59,840 nucleotides of DNA from Candidatus Parabacteroides intestinigallinarum (GTDB lineage Bacteria; Bacteroidota; Bacteroidia; Bacteroidales; Tannerellaceae), in NCBI GenBank assembly GCA_019114945.1, contig DXEN01000077.1:1-59840 (forward strand), read 5' to 3'. Positions within the stretch are counted from its first letter, which is position 1, and each line of letters starts with the position of its first letter. Of the stretch, positions 24,673-33,276 are shown one piece after another. A model generated the notes under the pieces. That model searched no databases, was not told where the DNA came from, and saw nothing but the letters and a program-made list of their open reading frames with translations. Made by a program: the position numbers and the translations under genes.

Positions 24673-26958
24673 TCATTCCCTTATCCGTAGTTCCCCGTTC
24701 GTTGCCTCGTAATGCCAGCCAGGATCGGTGGCACTGAGAGTGATCACGAGACCCTTCTCGGTCCGCTCCACCTCGTACGAGATCATGTTGTCACCGATAG
24801 GTAGATCATGAATGGCTATGCGGTCCCATCCTTCGGGCAGGCACGGGCTGAAGGTCACCCGCTTCTCGTGGGCGTCGGGCTGGATACCGTAGACGTAGCG
24901 GATTAAGGGCACGGCCATGCCATAGAGGGTCCACGCTTGCGCCGGGCATCCGTAATCGGGCATCATCTCGCAGATCGACCCGGGTAACACACGCCCGAAG
25001 GTGTCCGCTATGCGGTTCACGTACCACATCGCCTCGTTTACGCGTCCGTAGGCGCACTCCGCCACGGCCTGTACGCCGGTGGCGATGGTCATCATACGGT
25101 CGCGCTCCACGGCCGAGAGATAGGGGCCATACTCGCCACAATGTGCGCTGCGTACCTTGTCTAATTGGGCGATGGCTCGCTCCCGCGGGGCGATACCCGT
25201 CTCCATCGGCGTGCTGATCACCCAGTTCTTGTTGGTAAGCCAGCCTCGTTGGGTACCGGCGGGATACTTCTCGAAGCGGTCGTAGATCGCCTCGTAGGCA
25301 GACAAATGGCGTCGTCCGTCCTCGGGATCCTTATATTCCGTCTGACGGATTTGCTCGATTGCGCCTTGTGTCGTTTTCAAGGCTTGCTCCCTCGTGCCGT
25401 AGAAATCACAATAAACGCCCTCTTCCTCATCCCAAAATGAGTCATTAATCTTCTCTTTTAAAAGCACGGCTTTTCCCGCGTAATTTTCCGAAAGGGATTC
25501 CTCATCCATAAGAGCGGCGATCCGCGACATCGCTTCCAACGCTTGTTGGGTGTAAACAGCGACATCGATCAGCTCGGCGTTCAAGCCGCGTACCTCCATG
25601 ATGCCGTATCCCTCGGGGAACATATTCACGTTCGTGTCCATCTCGCCCAGCAGGAAGTCGATACCCTTCTTCATCGAGGGGTACATCTCGTCGAGGAACG
25701 CCCGGTCGCCCGTCCAGCGGAACACGTCCCATACGGCCACGATGAAGTGAGCCGTCTCTTGCGTATTACCTTTGTTGCTCACGAAAGCGTTGAAAGCCAT
25801 CTCGTGCAAAATGCGCCCGTTGCCGTTCGCCCGCTCGGACATCTCGCGGATCACCCGCAGGGTGCGCTTCGCTAGGGCGGGATCGCCCGAGGCTACCACA
25901 CCTTGCAAGGTATAGGAGTTGTCGCACCCGAAGAGCCACGGATACTCAATGGCGCCCGCACCCTGGAAGCGTCCTACGCCCTCCAGGTCGGCCACCAGCC
26001 ACTCCGTATTGATCTTGCACCAATTGTACACCTCTTGCAAGCGTTTGTCGGGGATGTCGATCCGCCCCCGTCGCACGACCGCGGCGTAGCGCTCCCGCTC
26101 GGCGTCGAGCAGGGCGTCGCGGTAAGTCAATATATCCCGGAAACTACGTTGGGCCTCCTCCGCGCCCGTCGTCGAGCCCGCTATCGCGAAGGCTATCTCC
26201 GTCCGTCCCTGTGCCGGGAGGGTCAGCGTGTACGAGGCTGATCCGCTTTTGCCCAGGCCCTGCGTGGCGACATAGGTAGACGCATCCATCCGGTAGGTGT
26301 CCGCCGGGCGGTCGGCGCCCCACGCCGCGTACCAATCGTTCTTCCCGTCCTTGGCCTCGAAGAAAGAGCCTTCCGCATCCCAGCGCAGCGCGTCCTCACC
26401 ATCCGTCAGGCCGATTTGGTCGGACGACCAGACGGGCAGCAGGTCGGTCTTCGCCACGAAATCGAAGGTAAACGTCCGCTCTGCATCGGTCAGGTTCTCC
26501 AGCGTGTAGGTCACCACCACGCCGTTCCTTCCGCTGGGGCAAAATTGGAAGCGTTCCACCCGCAAGGTGTTATCAAACAAGGGGGCGTAACCAAAGCCGC
26601 TCCCGAAGGGGTAACTCGTGTATCGCTCCGCCCGTTCCAACCAATGGGTATTTCCCGCCTCGTCGCCCATGCGTACCCAAAAACCGTCCAAGAGTTTGAT
26701 TCGCTGGTTCCACACGCCACCCATCTCGCCGGGTGTATGTCCTCCCATATCGGGGAAATTCCCATCTTGTTTTCCCACGATATACGTCTTGTCGCCCGCG
26801 GTGAGGTAGGGGTTCTCCTCCAGGCGCTCCTCGCTCCACGCTCCGTGCATGATGGCCTCCATCTCTGGGTCGGTACCGTCGGCACCCGTCCCCGGCTGGC
26901 AGGCCACGAGATAGCCCGACAAGGCGAGGAGTCCCCAAATGTGTTTAACGCTGTACAT
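24673..26958 (-). CDS. Lipoprotein glycoside hydrolase with (alpha/alpha)6 barrel, debranching-enzyme-like
   Basis: A 761-residue predicted lipoprotein. From the ATG at 26958 the signal runs into the lipobox YLVAC; the ATG at 26973 adds five residues. Residues about 60-290 are a beta-sandwich domain, and 300-760 a six-hairpin barrel as in glycogen-debranching C-domains and related MGH1-like hydrolases (GAIEYPWLFGCDNSYTLQGV, ILHEMAFNAF, FIVAVWDVFRWTGDRAFLDEMYP, EGYGIMEV). The acidic pair in EYPWLFGCD and the EVRGLNAELID region are candidate catalytic sites. Exact GH family and substrate are not certain. It lies 47 bp downstream of a GH130 gene in the same orientation, suggesting joint glycan degradation at the cell surface or periplasm. 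Confidence 0.75.
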   Translation of the reverse strand: MYSVKHIWGLLALSGYLVACQPGTGADGTDPEMEAIMHGAWSEERLEENPYLTAGDKTYIVGKQDGNFPDMGGHTPGEMGGVWNQRIKLLDGFWVRMGDEAGNTHWLERAERYTSYPFGSGFGYAPLFDNTLRVERFQFCPSGRNGVVVTYTLENLTDAERTFTFDFVAKTDLLPVWSSDQIGLTDGEDALRWDAEGSFFEAKDGKNDWYAAWGADRPADTYRMDASTYVATQGLGKSGSASYTLTLPAQGRTEIAFAIAGSTTGAEEAQRSFRDILTYRDALLDAERERYAAVVRRGRIDIPDKRLQEVYNWCKINTEWLVADLEGVGRFQGAGAIEYPWLFGCDNSYTLQGVVASGDPALAKRTLRVIREMSERANGNGRILHEMAFNAFVSNKGNTQETAHFIVAVWDVFRWTGDRAFLDEMYPSMKKGIDFLLGEMDTNVNMFPEGYGIMEVRGLNAELIDVAVYTQQALEAMSRIAALMDEESLSENYAGKAVLLKEKINDSFWDEEEGVYCDFYGTREQALKTTQGAIEQIRQTEYKDPEDGRRHLSAYEAIYDRFEKYPAGTQRGWLTNKNWVISTPMETGIAPRERAIAQLDKVRSAHCGEYGPYLSAVERDRMMTIATGVQAVAECAYGRVNEAMWYVNRIADTFGRVLPGSICEMMPDYGCPAQAWTLYGMAVPLIRYVYGIQPDAHEKRVTFSPCLPEGWDRIAIHDLPIGDNMISYEVERTEKGLVITLSATDPGWHYEATNGELRIRE

Positions 26959-27005
26959 TCTACAGATTTCCATATCTTTATATCCTCATTATAATAACTA
27001 TTCAT

Positions 27006-28193
27006 TCATGAAACACTCTGACTCTTAGAAGCAGGCGTATAGATAGCTACACCAACCTTCGAATCTGCGCATCCATAATAAAGGAACCATTTACCTTGGA
27101 AGAACACCAAACCTTCGAGAAACACCGTACCATCCACATATTGGCCACTTTTCTCGAAATCGGCTGTTGGCTGGAAAAACGGAACATCCAAACGTGCGAT
27201 TACTTTATAAGGGTCATTTATATCGAACAACACCTGACCTGCGCTATACGTACCTGCGTTAAACCGAGGATCCCTCCGCTCGTCCGTTTGATTCTTACCA
27301 TTATAGAGTAACAAAATCCCTTCGTCGGTTATGATGGCGGGAGGTCCGCATTCCGTCAAAGCGCTATCAAAATACCCTTCCCTAGGATAAATCAAACCTA
27401 ACAACTCGTTTTGATCATTCAACACAGGGGTCCAGTTTATCAAATCATCCGAAGTGGCGACAGCTACCATATGCTCGCCCCAATACATCAGGTATTTTCC
27501 GTTCACTTTCGCTATCACCTGTTTACCATCCACTATTTTGGTTACTATAGCCCCCGATTTACAAGCCATATCCCGAAAACGTCCATCATATGCTTTCGCG
27601 AAAGCAGGTCCATGCTTCTCCCATGTCAACAAATCACGGGAAGTAGCGACGCATAAACGAGGAACTTTTCGATTCCATCCTGTATACATCATTACATAAA
27701 GTCCATCTTCCGTCATCGCCACACGCGGATCCTCACAACCTCCGGGCCATTCAAACTCTTTCGCGTTATCTTCAGCGGGAAACATAACTGGTGTCGAATG
27801 ACGCTCCATAGTCACTCCGTCAATACTTTCCGCCAACCCGATACGCGAGGTACGCATCCCTATTCCTGTAGCAGAATTGTCTTCCGCTCGGTACAGCACG
27901 CAAATTTTACCATCTTTCACCACTGCGGCGGGATTGAACGTATCGCTCTCTTCCCACCCCACCGGCTTCTTACGCATCGGGCAATCGAACGAACTTGCGG
28001 GATTCGGTGTAATCACGGGATTCTTATCCTTTGGACGAATAAACTCTCCTAATGCCCATTCTGGCAAACCAACCTCTTCTCCGCTCTTTTCCTGCTTCGC
28101 CTGATGAATACAGCCCGCCAAGCTAACGCACAGCAACGATAACGAAATCAATCTTAAGCAATCCATAGTACAAGCATTTTTCATGTTAAACAT
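27006..28193 (-). CDS. GH130 family lipoprotein (beta-mannoside phosphorylase or mannosidase)
   Basis: A 395-residue predicted lipoprotein, lipobox LCVSLAGC. The longest frame starts at a TTG (28214), so I chose an ATG at 28193; the ATG at 28184 also works. The five-bladed propeller of GH130 shows as FNPAAVVKDGKICVLYRAED, WPGGCEDPRVAMTEDGLYVMMYTGW, CATSRDLLTWEKHGP, GKYLMYWGEH and ALTECGPPAII. The Asp of CEDPR sits where the family general acid is found. Being secreted, it is more likely a hydrolase or phosphorylase acting on beta-mannosides from host N-glycans or yeast mannan than a cytosolic enzyme; the subfamily is undetermined. GC is visibly lower than in neighbours. It is first in an operon with the barrel hydrolase. 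Confidence 0.85.
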   Translation of the reverse strand: MFNMKNACTMDCLRLISLSLLCVSLAGCIHQAKQEKSGEEVGLPEWALGEFIRPKDKNPVITPNPASSFDCPMRKKPVGWEESDTFNPAAVVKDGKICVLYRAEDNSATGIGMRTSRIGLAESIDGVTMERHSTPVMFPAEDNAKEFEWPGGCEDPRVAMTEDGLYVMMYTGWNRKVPRLCVATSRDLLTWEKHGPAFAKAYDGRFRDMACKSGAIVTKIVDGKQVIAKVNGKYLMYWGEHMVAVATSDDLINWTPVLNDQNELLGLIYPREGYFDSALTECGPPAIITDEGILLLYNGKNQTDERRDPRFNAGTYSAGQVLFDINDPYKVIARLDVPFFQPTADFEKSGQYVDGTVFLEGLVFFQGKWFLYYGCADSKVGVAIYTPASKSQSVS

Positions 28194-28211
28194 AAACTCT
28201 CTGAGAATACA

Positions 28212-28219
28212 CAAAGATA
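28212..28219 (-). promoter_or_regulatory. -7 element (TATCTTTG) of the GH130 operon
   Basis: On the minus strand TATCTTTG matches the -7 consensus 19 bp upstream of the chosen GH130 ATG. This also argues against the TTG start at 28214, which would lie inside the promoter. Confidence 0.6.
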
Positions 28220-28239
28220 CGAAAGATTTCTAGATAGCT

Positions 28240-28315
28240 GCGTTGGTCAAGACACATAGGTGCATCAGCCAACGCACCTATGTGTCTTGGCTTACGCACC
28301 TATGTTAAAACTTGT
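28240..28315. repeat. Palindromic ACATAGGTGC repeat (hairpin pair)
   Basis: AAGACACATAGGTGC (28249-28263) and its perfect complement GCACCTATGTGTCTT (28274-28288) form a 15-bp stem with a 10-base loop. A third copy, GCACCTATGTT, follows. GCGTTGG (28240-28246) and CCAACGC (28269-28275) form a competing stem. A unit here differs at two positions of about 22 from one in the array at 59215-59370, so both belong to one dispersed family. Confidence 0.85.
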
Positions 28316-28388
28316 AATTATATTGGGCATTCGAAACCGCCGTATGCGGAACCGTATGTACGATGGTGTGAGAGGCTGGAAAACAAAA

Positions 28389-28420
28389 GTAGGAAGAAAA
28401 CGACTTCGTTTTCCTCCTAC
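28389..28420 (-). terminator. Rho-independent terminator of pnp
   Basis: A long stem (GTAGGA-x-GAAAACG with CGTTTTC-x-TCCTAC, one A.C mismatch) closes a 4-base loop. On the minus strand it is followed by TTTTGTTTTCC. It lies 39 bp after the pnp stop. Confidence 0.85.
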
Positions 28421-28458
28421 TCGATTGTATTTGAATTAGAGCATTGAAATCAGGGAGA

Positions 28459-30651
28459 TCATCTTCTCGGCCCGTGTCCGCGATCGGGGCGGTTTCCTCT
28501 TTCCGGCCGGCGCGGGCGCTCGTCGAGACCCTCGGGTTTCGGGAGTAACGCACGACGGGAGAGCTTGAATTTACCCGTCTTCGGGTCGATGTCAACCAGC
28601 TTGACGGTAATCGTGTCGCCCTCTTTTAAGCCAGCCTCCTCAACGGTCTCCAAGCGTCGCCAATCGATCTCGGAGATATGCAGCAATCCGTCCTTGCCCG
28701 GCATGAATTCCACGAATGCTCCATATGGCATGATGGAAGAGATCTTGCCCTCGTACACCTCGCCTACCTCGGGTACCGCCACGATGGCTTTGATGGCCTT
28801 GATAGCGGCGTCGATAGTCTCCTTGTTCGTACCGGAGATCTCGATCTTGCCTACGCCATCGATCTCGTCGATAGAGATGAGCGCACCGGTCTTCTCCTGG
28901 ATGCCCTGGATGATCTTGCCGCCCGGGCCGATGACCGCCCCGATGAACTCCTTGGCGATGGTCATCGTCTCGATGCGCGGGGCGTGCGGTTTCAACTCCG
29001 GACGCGTCTCGGGTTGCGCCTCCAGAATCTTGCCAAGGATGTACAAGCGTCCCTCCTTGGCTTGTGCCAGCGCTTTCTCCAAAATCTCGTAAGAAAGGCC
29101 GTCTACCTTAATATCCATCTGCGTGGCGGTAATACCATCTTTCGTGCCGGTTACCTTGAAGTCCATATCGCCCAAGTGATCCTCATCGCCCAGGATGTCC
29201 GAGAGGATGGCGTAGTTCGTACCCTTGTTCTCCGAGATCAGTCCCATCGCGATGCCCGAAACCGGTTTCTTCATCGGTACGCCCGCGTCGCGCAGAGCCA
29301 GCGTGCCCGCGCACACCGTAGCCATCGAAGAGGAACCGTTGGACTCAAGGATGTCGGATACGACCCGAATCACATAGGGATAATCCTTCGGGATCATGCG
29401 CTTCAGGGCGCGGTGCGCCAAGTTGCCATGTCCGATCTCGCGGCGTCCCACGCCACGCGTGGCTTTCGCCTCGCCCGTGGAGAACGGGGGGAAGTTATAG
29501 TGCAGCAGGAAGCGCTCGGTGCCGTGGTTCAGCACGTCGTCGATAATCTTCTCGTCGTCTTTCGTACCCAACGTAGCGGTGGAGAGAGATTGCGTCTCGC
29601 CGCGGGTGAATATGGCCGAGCCGTGGGGGCCGGGCAGGCAATCGGTCTCGATCCAGATGGGGCGTATCTCGGTGGTCTTGCGCCCGTCCAGGCGCTTGCC
29701 CTCGTCGAGGATGGCGCGTCGCATCGCCTCTTTCTCCACGTCGTGGTAATAGCGTGCGATCATCTCCACTTTCTCGTCGGTCAGTTCCTCCTCGGTGAAC
29801 TGTGCCTTATAGTCCTCCACGATTTTCTCGAACGCCTCCGTGCGCTCTTGCTTGCCCGTGCCGGAGGTTGCGATGGCGTAGGCCTTGGCGTAGCATTTCT
29901 CGTGCACGTCCTTGCGGAGCTCCTCGTCGTTCACCTCGTGGCAATATTCGCGCTTAACCAATTTTCCGCATGCCTCGGAAAGCTCCAGTTGGGCTTGGCA
30001 TTGCGCCTTGATAGCCTCGTGAGCTACCTTGATGGCCTCCAGCATCTCCGACTCCTGTACCTCGTCCATCTCGCCCTCCACCATCATGATGTTGTCCAGC
30101 GTAGCGCCCACCATGATGTCGATATCAGCCTTCTCCAGCTCCGCGAAAGTGGGGTTGATGACGAATTTCCCGTCCACGCGGGCTACTCGTACCTCCGAGA
30201 TCGGTCCGTTGAAGGGGATATCCGATACGGCCAATGCCGCGGACGCGGCTAATCCGGCCAACGCGTCGGGCATATCCTGCCCGTCGGAGGAGAACAATAT
30301 GATGTTTACGTATACCTCGGCATGGAAATTGTCGGGGAAGAGCGGGCGCAAGGCGCGATCTACCAAGCGGGCCGTCAGGATCTCGTAGTCCGACGCTTTT
30401 CCTTCCCGTCTCGTGAAACCACCGGGGAAGCGCCCGAACGCGGAGTATTTCTCCTTGTAATCAACTTGTAAAGGCATGAAGTCAACACCGGGATTCGCGT
30501 CCTTGGCAGCGCATACGGTAGCGAGCAACACGGTGTTGTTCATCCGCACCGTGACCGCCCCGTCCGCTTGTTTCGCCAATTTCCCGGTCTCGATGGTGAT
30601 GGTTCTCCCATCACCTAAGTCGATCGTCTTGTTAATTGGATTAAGCATCAT
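28459..30651 (-). CDS. pnp: Polyribonucleotide nucleotidyltransferase
   Basis: A 730-residue phosphorolytic 3'-5' exoribonuclease, core of RNA decay. Two RNase PH domains are joined by an all-helical linker, followed by KH ([18 protein letters not shown], with the GPGG loop) and S1 ([34 protein letters not shown]) domains. The second PH core carries the phosphate/metal site region ([18 protein letters not shown]). A basic, Arg/Pro-rich tail (about 20 residues) ends the protein. MMLNPINK gives two adjacent ATG starts. Monocistronic, with its own terminator. Confidence 0.97.
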   Translation of the reverse strand: MMLNPINKTIDLGDGRTITIETGKLAKQADGAVTVRMNNTVLLATVCAAKDANPGVDFMPLQVDYKEKYSAFGRFPGGFTRREGKASDYEILTARLVDRALRPLFPDNFHAEVYVNIILFSSDGQDMPDALAGLAASAALAVSDIPFNGPISEVRVARVDGKFVINPTFAELEKADIDIMVGATLDNIMMVEGEMDEVQESEMLEAIKVAHEAIKAQCQAQLELSEACGKLVKREYCHEVNDEELRKDVHEKCYAKAYAIATSGTGKQERTEAFEKIVEDYKAQFTEEELTDEKVEMIARYYHDVEKEAMRRAILDEGKRLDGRKTTEIRPIWIETDCLPGPHGSAIFTRGETQSLSTATLGTKDDEKIIDDVLNHGTERFLLHYNFPPFSTGEAKATRGVGRREIGHGNLAHRALKRMIPKDYPYVIRVVSDILESNGSSSMATVCAGTLALRDAGVPMKKPVSGIAMGLISENKGTNYAILSDILGDEDHLGDMDFKVTGTKDGITATQMDIKVDGLSYEILEKALAQAKEGRLYILGKILEAQPETRPELKPHAPRIETMTIAKEFIGAVIGPGGKIIQGIQEKTGALISIDEIDGVGKIEISGTNKETIDAAIKAIKAIVAVPEVGEVYEGKISSIMPYGAFVEFMPGKDGLLHISEIDWRRLETVEEAGLKEGDTITVKLVDIDPKTGKFKLSRRALLPKPEGLDERPRRPERGNRPDRGHGPRR

Positions 30652-30852
30652 TTTTCTATCTATTTTCTATCTGTCAAAAAATCGGTGCAAAGGTAGTGAA
30701 AGTTTGCCTCTAATCGCGTGAAAATGAAAAGAAAAAACGGATAGAACCTATTTTTTAAGCGAAAAATGTTGAAGAATGTGGAATTTATAAGGTTATAATT
30801 GTAAAATAATGTATATTCGCGTGGAATTTATAGCGATAAAAAGATAAAAAGA

Positions 30853-32013
30853 ATGAAGAGAAAACGATTCGTGCATATAGGAGCCGTGCTGTGCGTAGTA
30901 TCGCTCGTGCTCGCGGCTTGTAAGCGACAGGCGGATTTCACGGTGGAAGGCGTGGTGTCCGGGGCGGACGGCCAGGTGATGTATTTGGAGAACGTGGGTG
31001 TGTCGAGCGTGGAGACGCTCGATTCCGTGCGCTTGACGGCGGCGGGTGAGTTCCGCTTCGAGCGCCCCCGGCCGGCATATCCGGATTTCTATCGTTTGCG
31101 TCTGAACAACCAATTGATTAATTTCTCGATCGACTCGACGGAGACCATCTCGTTCGTGGCCGACGCGGAGACTTTCGCCACCTCTTACCGGGTGGAGGGC
31201 TCGGAGAATTGCAAGGCGATTAAGAACATTACGTTGGCGCAACTGGACGCGAACCAAGCCATCGGTCGCGCGCGGCGGGCGTATGAGGCCGACCAGCTGG
31301 CCGATACCGCTTATGCCCGTCAGGTGGAGGAGGCCGTTGGCGCCTATAAGGAGGTGGCCCGCCGGTACATCTACTCGGCTCCCATGTCGGCCGCGGCGTA
31401 TTTCGCGCTGTTCCAGCAAATCGATGGCTTGTTGTTATTCGATTTGTACGACAAGGAGGACTCGAAGGCCTATGGGGCCGTGGCCACCAGCCTCGACCAT
31501 TTCTACCCGGAGAGCCCTCGCGCCAAGCACTTGTATAACCTGGCCCTTCAATCGATCAAGGTAATCCGGAGCCAGCGCCCGGTGAACTTGGATAACGTGG
31601 AGAAAGAGGAGGTGGGCTATGTCGATATCGAGTTGCCCGATATCCAGGGCGTGAGCCGGAAATTGTCCGCCCTCGCGCCGGGGAATATCGTGTTGCTCAA
31701 TTTCACGGCCTATATGTCGGAATGGTCGCCCGCGCTGAATATGGCGTTGGGCGAGTTGTACGTGGAATATCACGACAAGGGGCTGGAGGTCTATCAGGTG
31801 TCGCTGGATGGCGACGTCCATTTCTGGAAGAACGCCGCCTCCAACCTCCCCTGGACGTGCGTGCGCGACCCGCAGACCGTTTATTCTCAGGTGGCGGCTT
31901 TGTACAACGTGAAGCAGCTCCCGGTAATCTTCGTGCTGGACCGGAGCGGGAATCTGGTGAAGCGCGTGGACGATATGAAGAATCTTGCGGCGGAGGTGGG
32001 GGCCTTGTTCTGA
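30853..32013 (+). CDS. TlpA/ResA-like thioredoxin-fold lipoprotein with DUF4369, lacking redox cysteines
   Basis: A 386-residue predicted lipoprotein (lipobox LVLAAC, Cys23). The N-terminal part (about 28-130) matches DUF4369 (FTVEGVVSGADGQVMYLEN, LDSVRLTAAGEFRFERPRP). A helical middle region leads to a C-terminal AhpC/TSA-like fold (GNIVLLNFTAYMSEWSPALNMALGEL ... YNVKQLPVIFVLDRSGNLVKRV). The family active site WCGPC is replaced by EWSPA, so both cysteines are gone while the cis-proline segment LPVIF is kept. A disulfide exchange role is therefore excluded; a binding or scaffold role is inference. It precedes greA with a terminator-like hairpin between. Confidence 0.85.
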   Translation: MKRKRFVHIGAVLCVVSLVLAACKRQADFTVEGVVSGADGQVMYLENVGVSSVETLDSVRLTAAGEFRFERPRPAYPDFYRLRLNNQLINFSIDSTETISFVADAETFATSYRVEGSENCKAIKNITLAQLDANQAIGRARRAYEADQLADTAYARQVEEAVGAYKEVARRYIYSAPMSAAAYFALFQQIDGLLLFDLYDKEDSKAYGAVATSLDHFYPESPRAKHLYNLALQSIKVIRSQRPVNLDNVEKEEVGYVDIELPDIQGVSRKLSALAPGNIVLLNFTAYMSEWSPALNMALGELYVEYHDKGLEVYQVSLDGDVHFWKNAASNLPWTCVRDPQTVYSQVAALYNVKQLPVIFVLDRSGNLVKRVDDMKNLAAEVGALF

Positions 32014-32118
32014 GGCACGGGGCGTCGCCCGATATGTTGTAAAGCATTCAGGTAAACTTGCTCATCTTCGGGAGAAGCCCTATATTCGCGATATCCAGGG
32101 AAAAGGATACGGGGAGTT

Positions 32119-32149
32119 CCGGTCAGCTCATGGCCGGGATTCTTTTTTT
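32119..32149 (+). terminator. Terminator-like hairpin ahead of greA
   Basis: CCGGTC / GGCCGG (one G.U pair), 7-base loop, then GATTCTTTTTTT. A -7-like TATATTCG lies upstream near 32081. The hairpin is thus either the end of the TlpA-like transcript or an attenuator in the greA leader. Confidence 0.65.
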
Positions 32150-32198
32150 ATAAGAAATATCAACATTAAATACATTATTTATTTAGGAGGATTGGATT

Positions 32199-32669
32199 AT
32201 GGCTGTTAGTTATATGACGAAAGACGGCTACGATAAGATTTTGGCTGAGATCAATTATTTGGAGAGCGTGAAACGTCCGGAAATCTCCGCCCAGATCGCG
32301 GAGGCGCGGGATAAGGGCGACCTGTCGGAGAACGCGGAGTACGACGCCGCCAAGGAGGCGCAAGGCATCATGGAGGCGAAACTCGCCCAATTGAAGGCGC
32401 TGATATCGAACGCTCGCTTGATAGACGAGAGCCGGGTGAAGACGGACGAGGTGCAGATATTGAACAAGGTGAAGATTAAGAATACGAAGAACAACGCGGT
32501 GATGACGTACACCTTGGTGTCGGACTCGGAGGCTGACCTGAAGGCGGGGAAGATCGCTATCAGCACGCCTATCGCGCAAGGATTGCTGGGCAAGAAGGTG
32601 GGCGACGTGGTGGAGATACGCGTGCCGTCAGGCTTGATGACGTTCGAGGTGATGGATATCTCTATCTAA
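32199..32669 (+). CDS. greA: Transcription elongation factor GreA
   Basis: A 156-residue cleavage factor that rescues backtracked RNA polymerase. It has an N-terminal coiled coil with the acidic tip motif ARDKGDLSENAEYDAAKEAQ (Asp and Glu coordinating the active-site metal) and a C-terminal FKBP-like domain (VSDSEADLKAGKIAISTPIAQGLLGKKVGDVVEI). A rare clear Shine-Dalgarno, AGGAGG, lies 8-13 bp before the ATG. A HIT gene follows 31 bp later. Confidence 0.97.
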   Translation: MAVSYMTKDGYDKILAEINYLESVKRPEISAQIAEARDKGDLSENAEYDAAKEAQGIMEAKLAQLKALISNARLIDESRVKTDEVQILNKVKIKNTKNNAVMTYTLVSDSEADLKAGKIAISTPIAQGLLGKKVGDVVEIRVPSGLMTFEVMDISI

Positions 32670-32700
32670 ACATAAATCTAAGATAAAGGAGGATAGCTAT

Positions 32701-33096
32701 ATGGCGAGTATTTTCAGTAGGATCGTGGCGGGGGAGATCCCGAGCCATAAGGTAGCGGAGAATGAGGAGTTCTACGCGTTCCTGGATATCAACCCGGTGG
32801 CCCCGGGCCATACGTTGGTGATCCCGAAAAAGGAGGTGGATTATATTTTCGATATCGACGACGCGGCATTAGGGCGCATGATGGCCTTCGCCAAACGCGT
32901 GGCACGCGCGCAGGAGGCCGCGATCGAATGCAAGCGGGTAGGCTTGGCGGTTATGGGGTTGGAGGTGCCCCACGCGCATATCCATTTGATTCCGATCACG
33001 AGAGAGTCGGATATGTATTTCGACAAGGGGAAGCTGAGCCCCTCCCAGGAGGAACTGGCTGATATCGCGCGAAGGATCCGGGAACGGTTCCAGTAA
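32701..33096 (+). CDS. HIT (histidine triad) family nucleotide hydrolase
   Basis: A 131-residue Hint-type protein with the HxHxH triad in VPHAHIHLIPI (about 88-98) and the N-terminal CxxF-like variant IFSRIVAGEIPSHKVAE. It probably hydrolyses AMP-lysine or AMP-NH2-type phosphoramidates; the physiological substrate is unknown. An AAAGGAGG Shine-Dalgarno precedes it. It lies 31 bp after greA, so the two are probably one operon, and it ends before a strong terminator. Confidence 0.95.
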   Translation: MASIFSRIVAGEIPSHKVAENEEFYAFLDINPVAPGHTLVIPKKEVDYIFDIDDAALGRMMAFAKRVARAQEAAIECKRVGLAVMGLEVPHAHIHLIPITRESDMYFDKGKLSPSQEELADIARRIRERFQ

Positions 33097-33109
33097 GTCA
33101 TGATTGAGT

Positions 33110-33170
33110 ATGTACTATGTGATATTAAGTGTATTATGTGATGTTAAGTATGTATTATGTGATTCATTAG
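33110..33170. repeat. Short tandem repeat (GTATTATGTGAT units, about 20 bp)
   Basis: Three units of 19-21 bp with core GTAYTATGTGATRTTAA follow the HIT gene. One further degenerate copy (CGTACTATGTGATACATG) lies at about 34758-34775 beside the PadR gene start. There is no coding potential. Confidence 0.7.
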
Positions 33171-33211
33171 TGTTTTTACTCATAATGATAAGGTTTCGAC
33201 CTTATTCAAAA

Positions 33212-33249
33212 AGAAAAAGGCCCTTCTGTGACAGACCGGCCTTTTTTTA
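33212..33249. terminator. Bidirectional terminator between HIT and PspC genes
   Basis: AAAAAGGCC and GGCCTTTTTT form a stem of about 9 bp around a 15-base loop. T-runs are present on both strands, matching the convergent genes. Confidence 0.85.
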
Positions 33250-33276
33250 TTGGATATCCCGCACGTGGCGCGCGCC

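Noticed and set aside
28678-30252. 524-codon frame antisense to pnp
   Set aside because: pnp on the other strand is full length with all domains; the antisense translation has no recognisable motifs.
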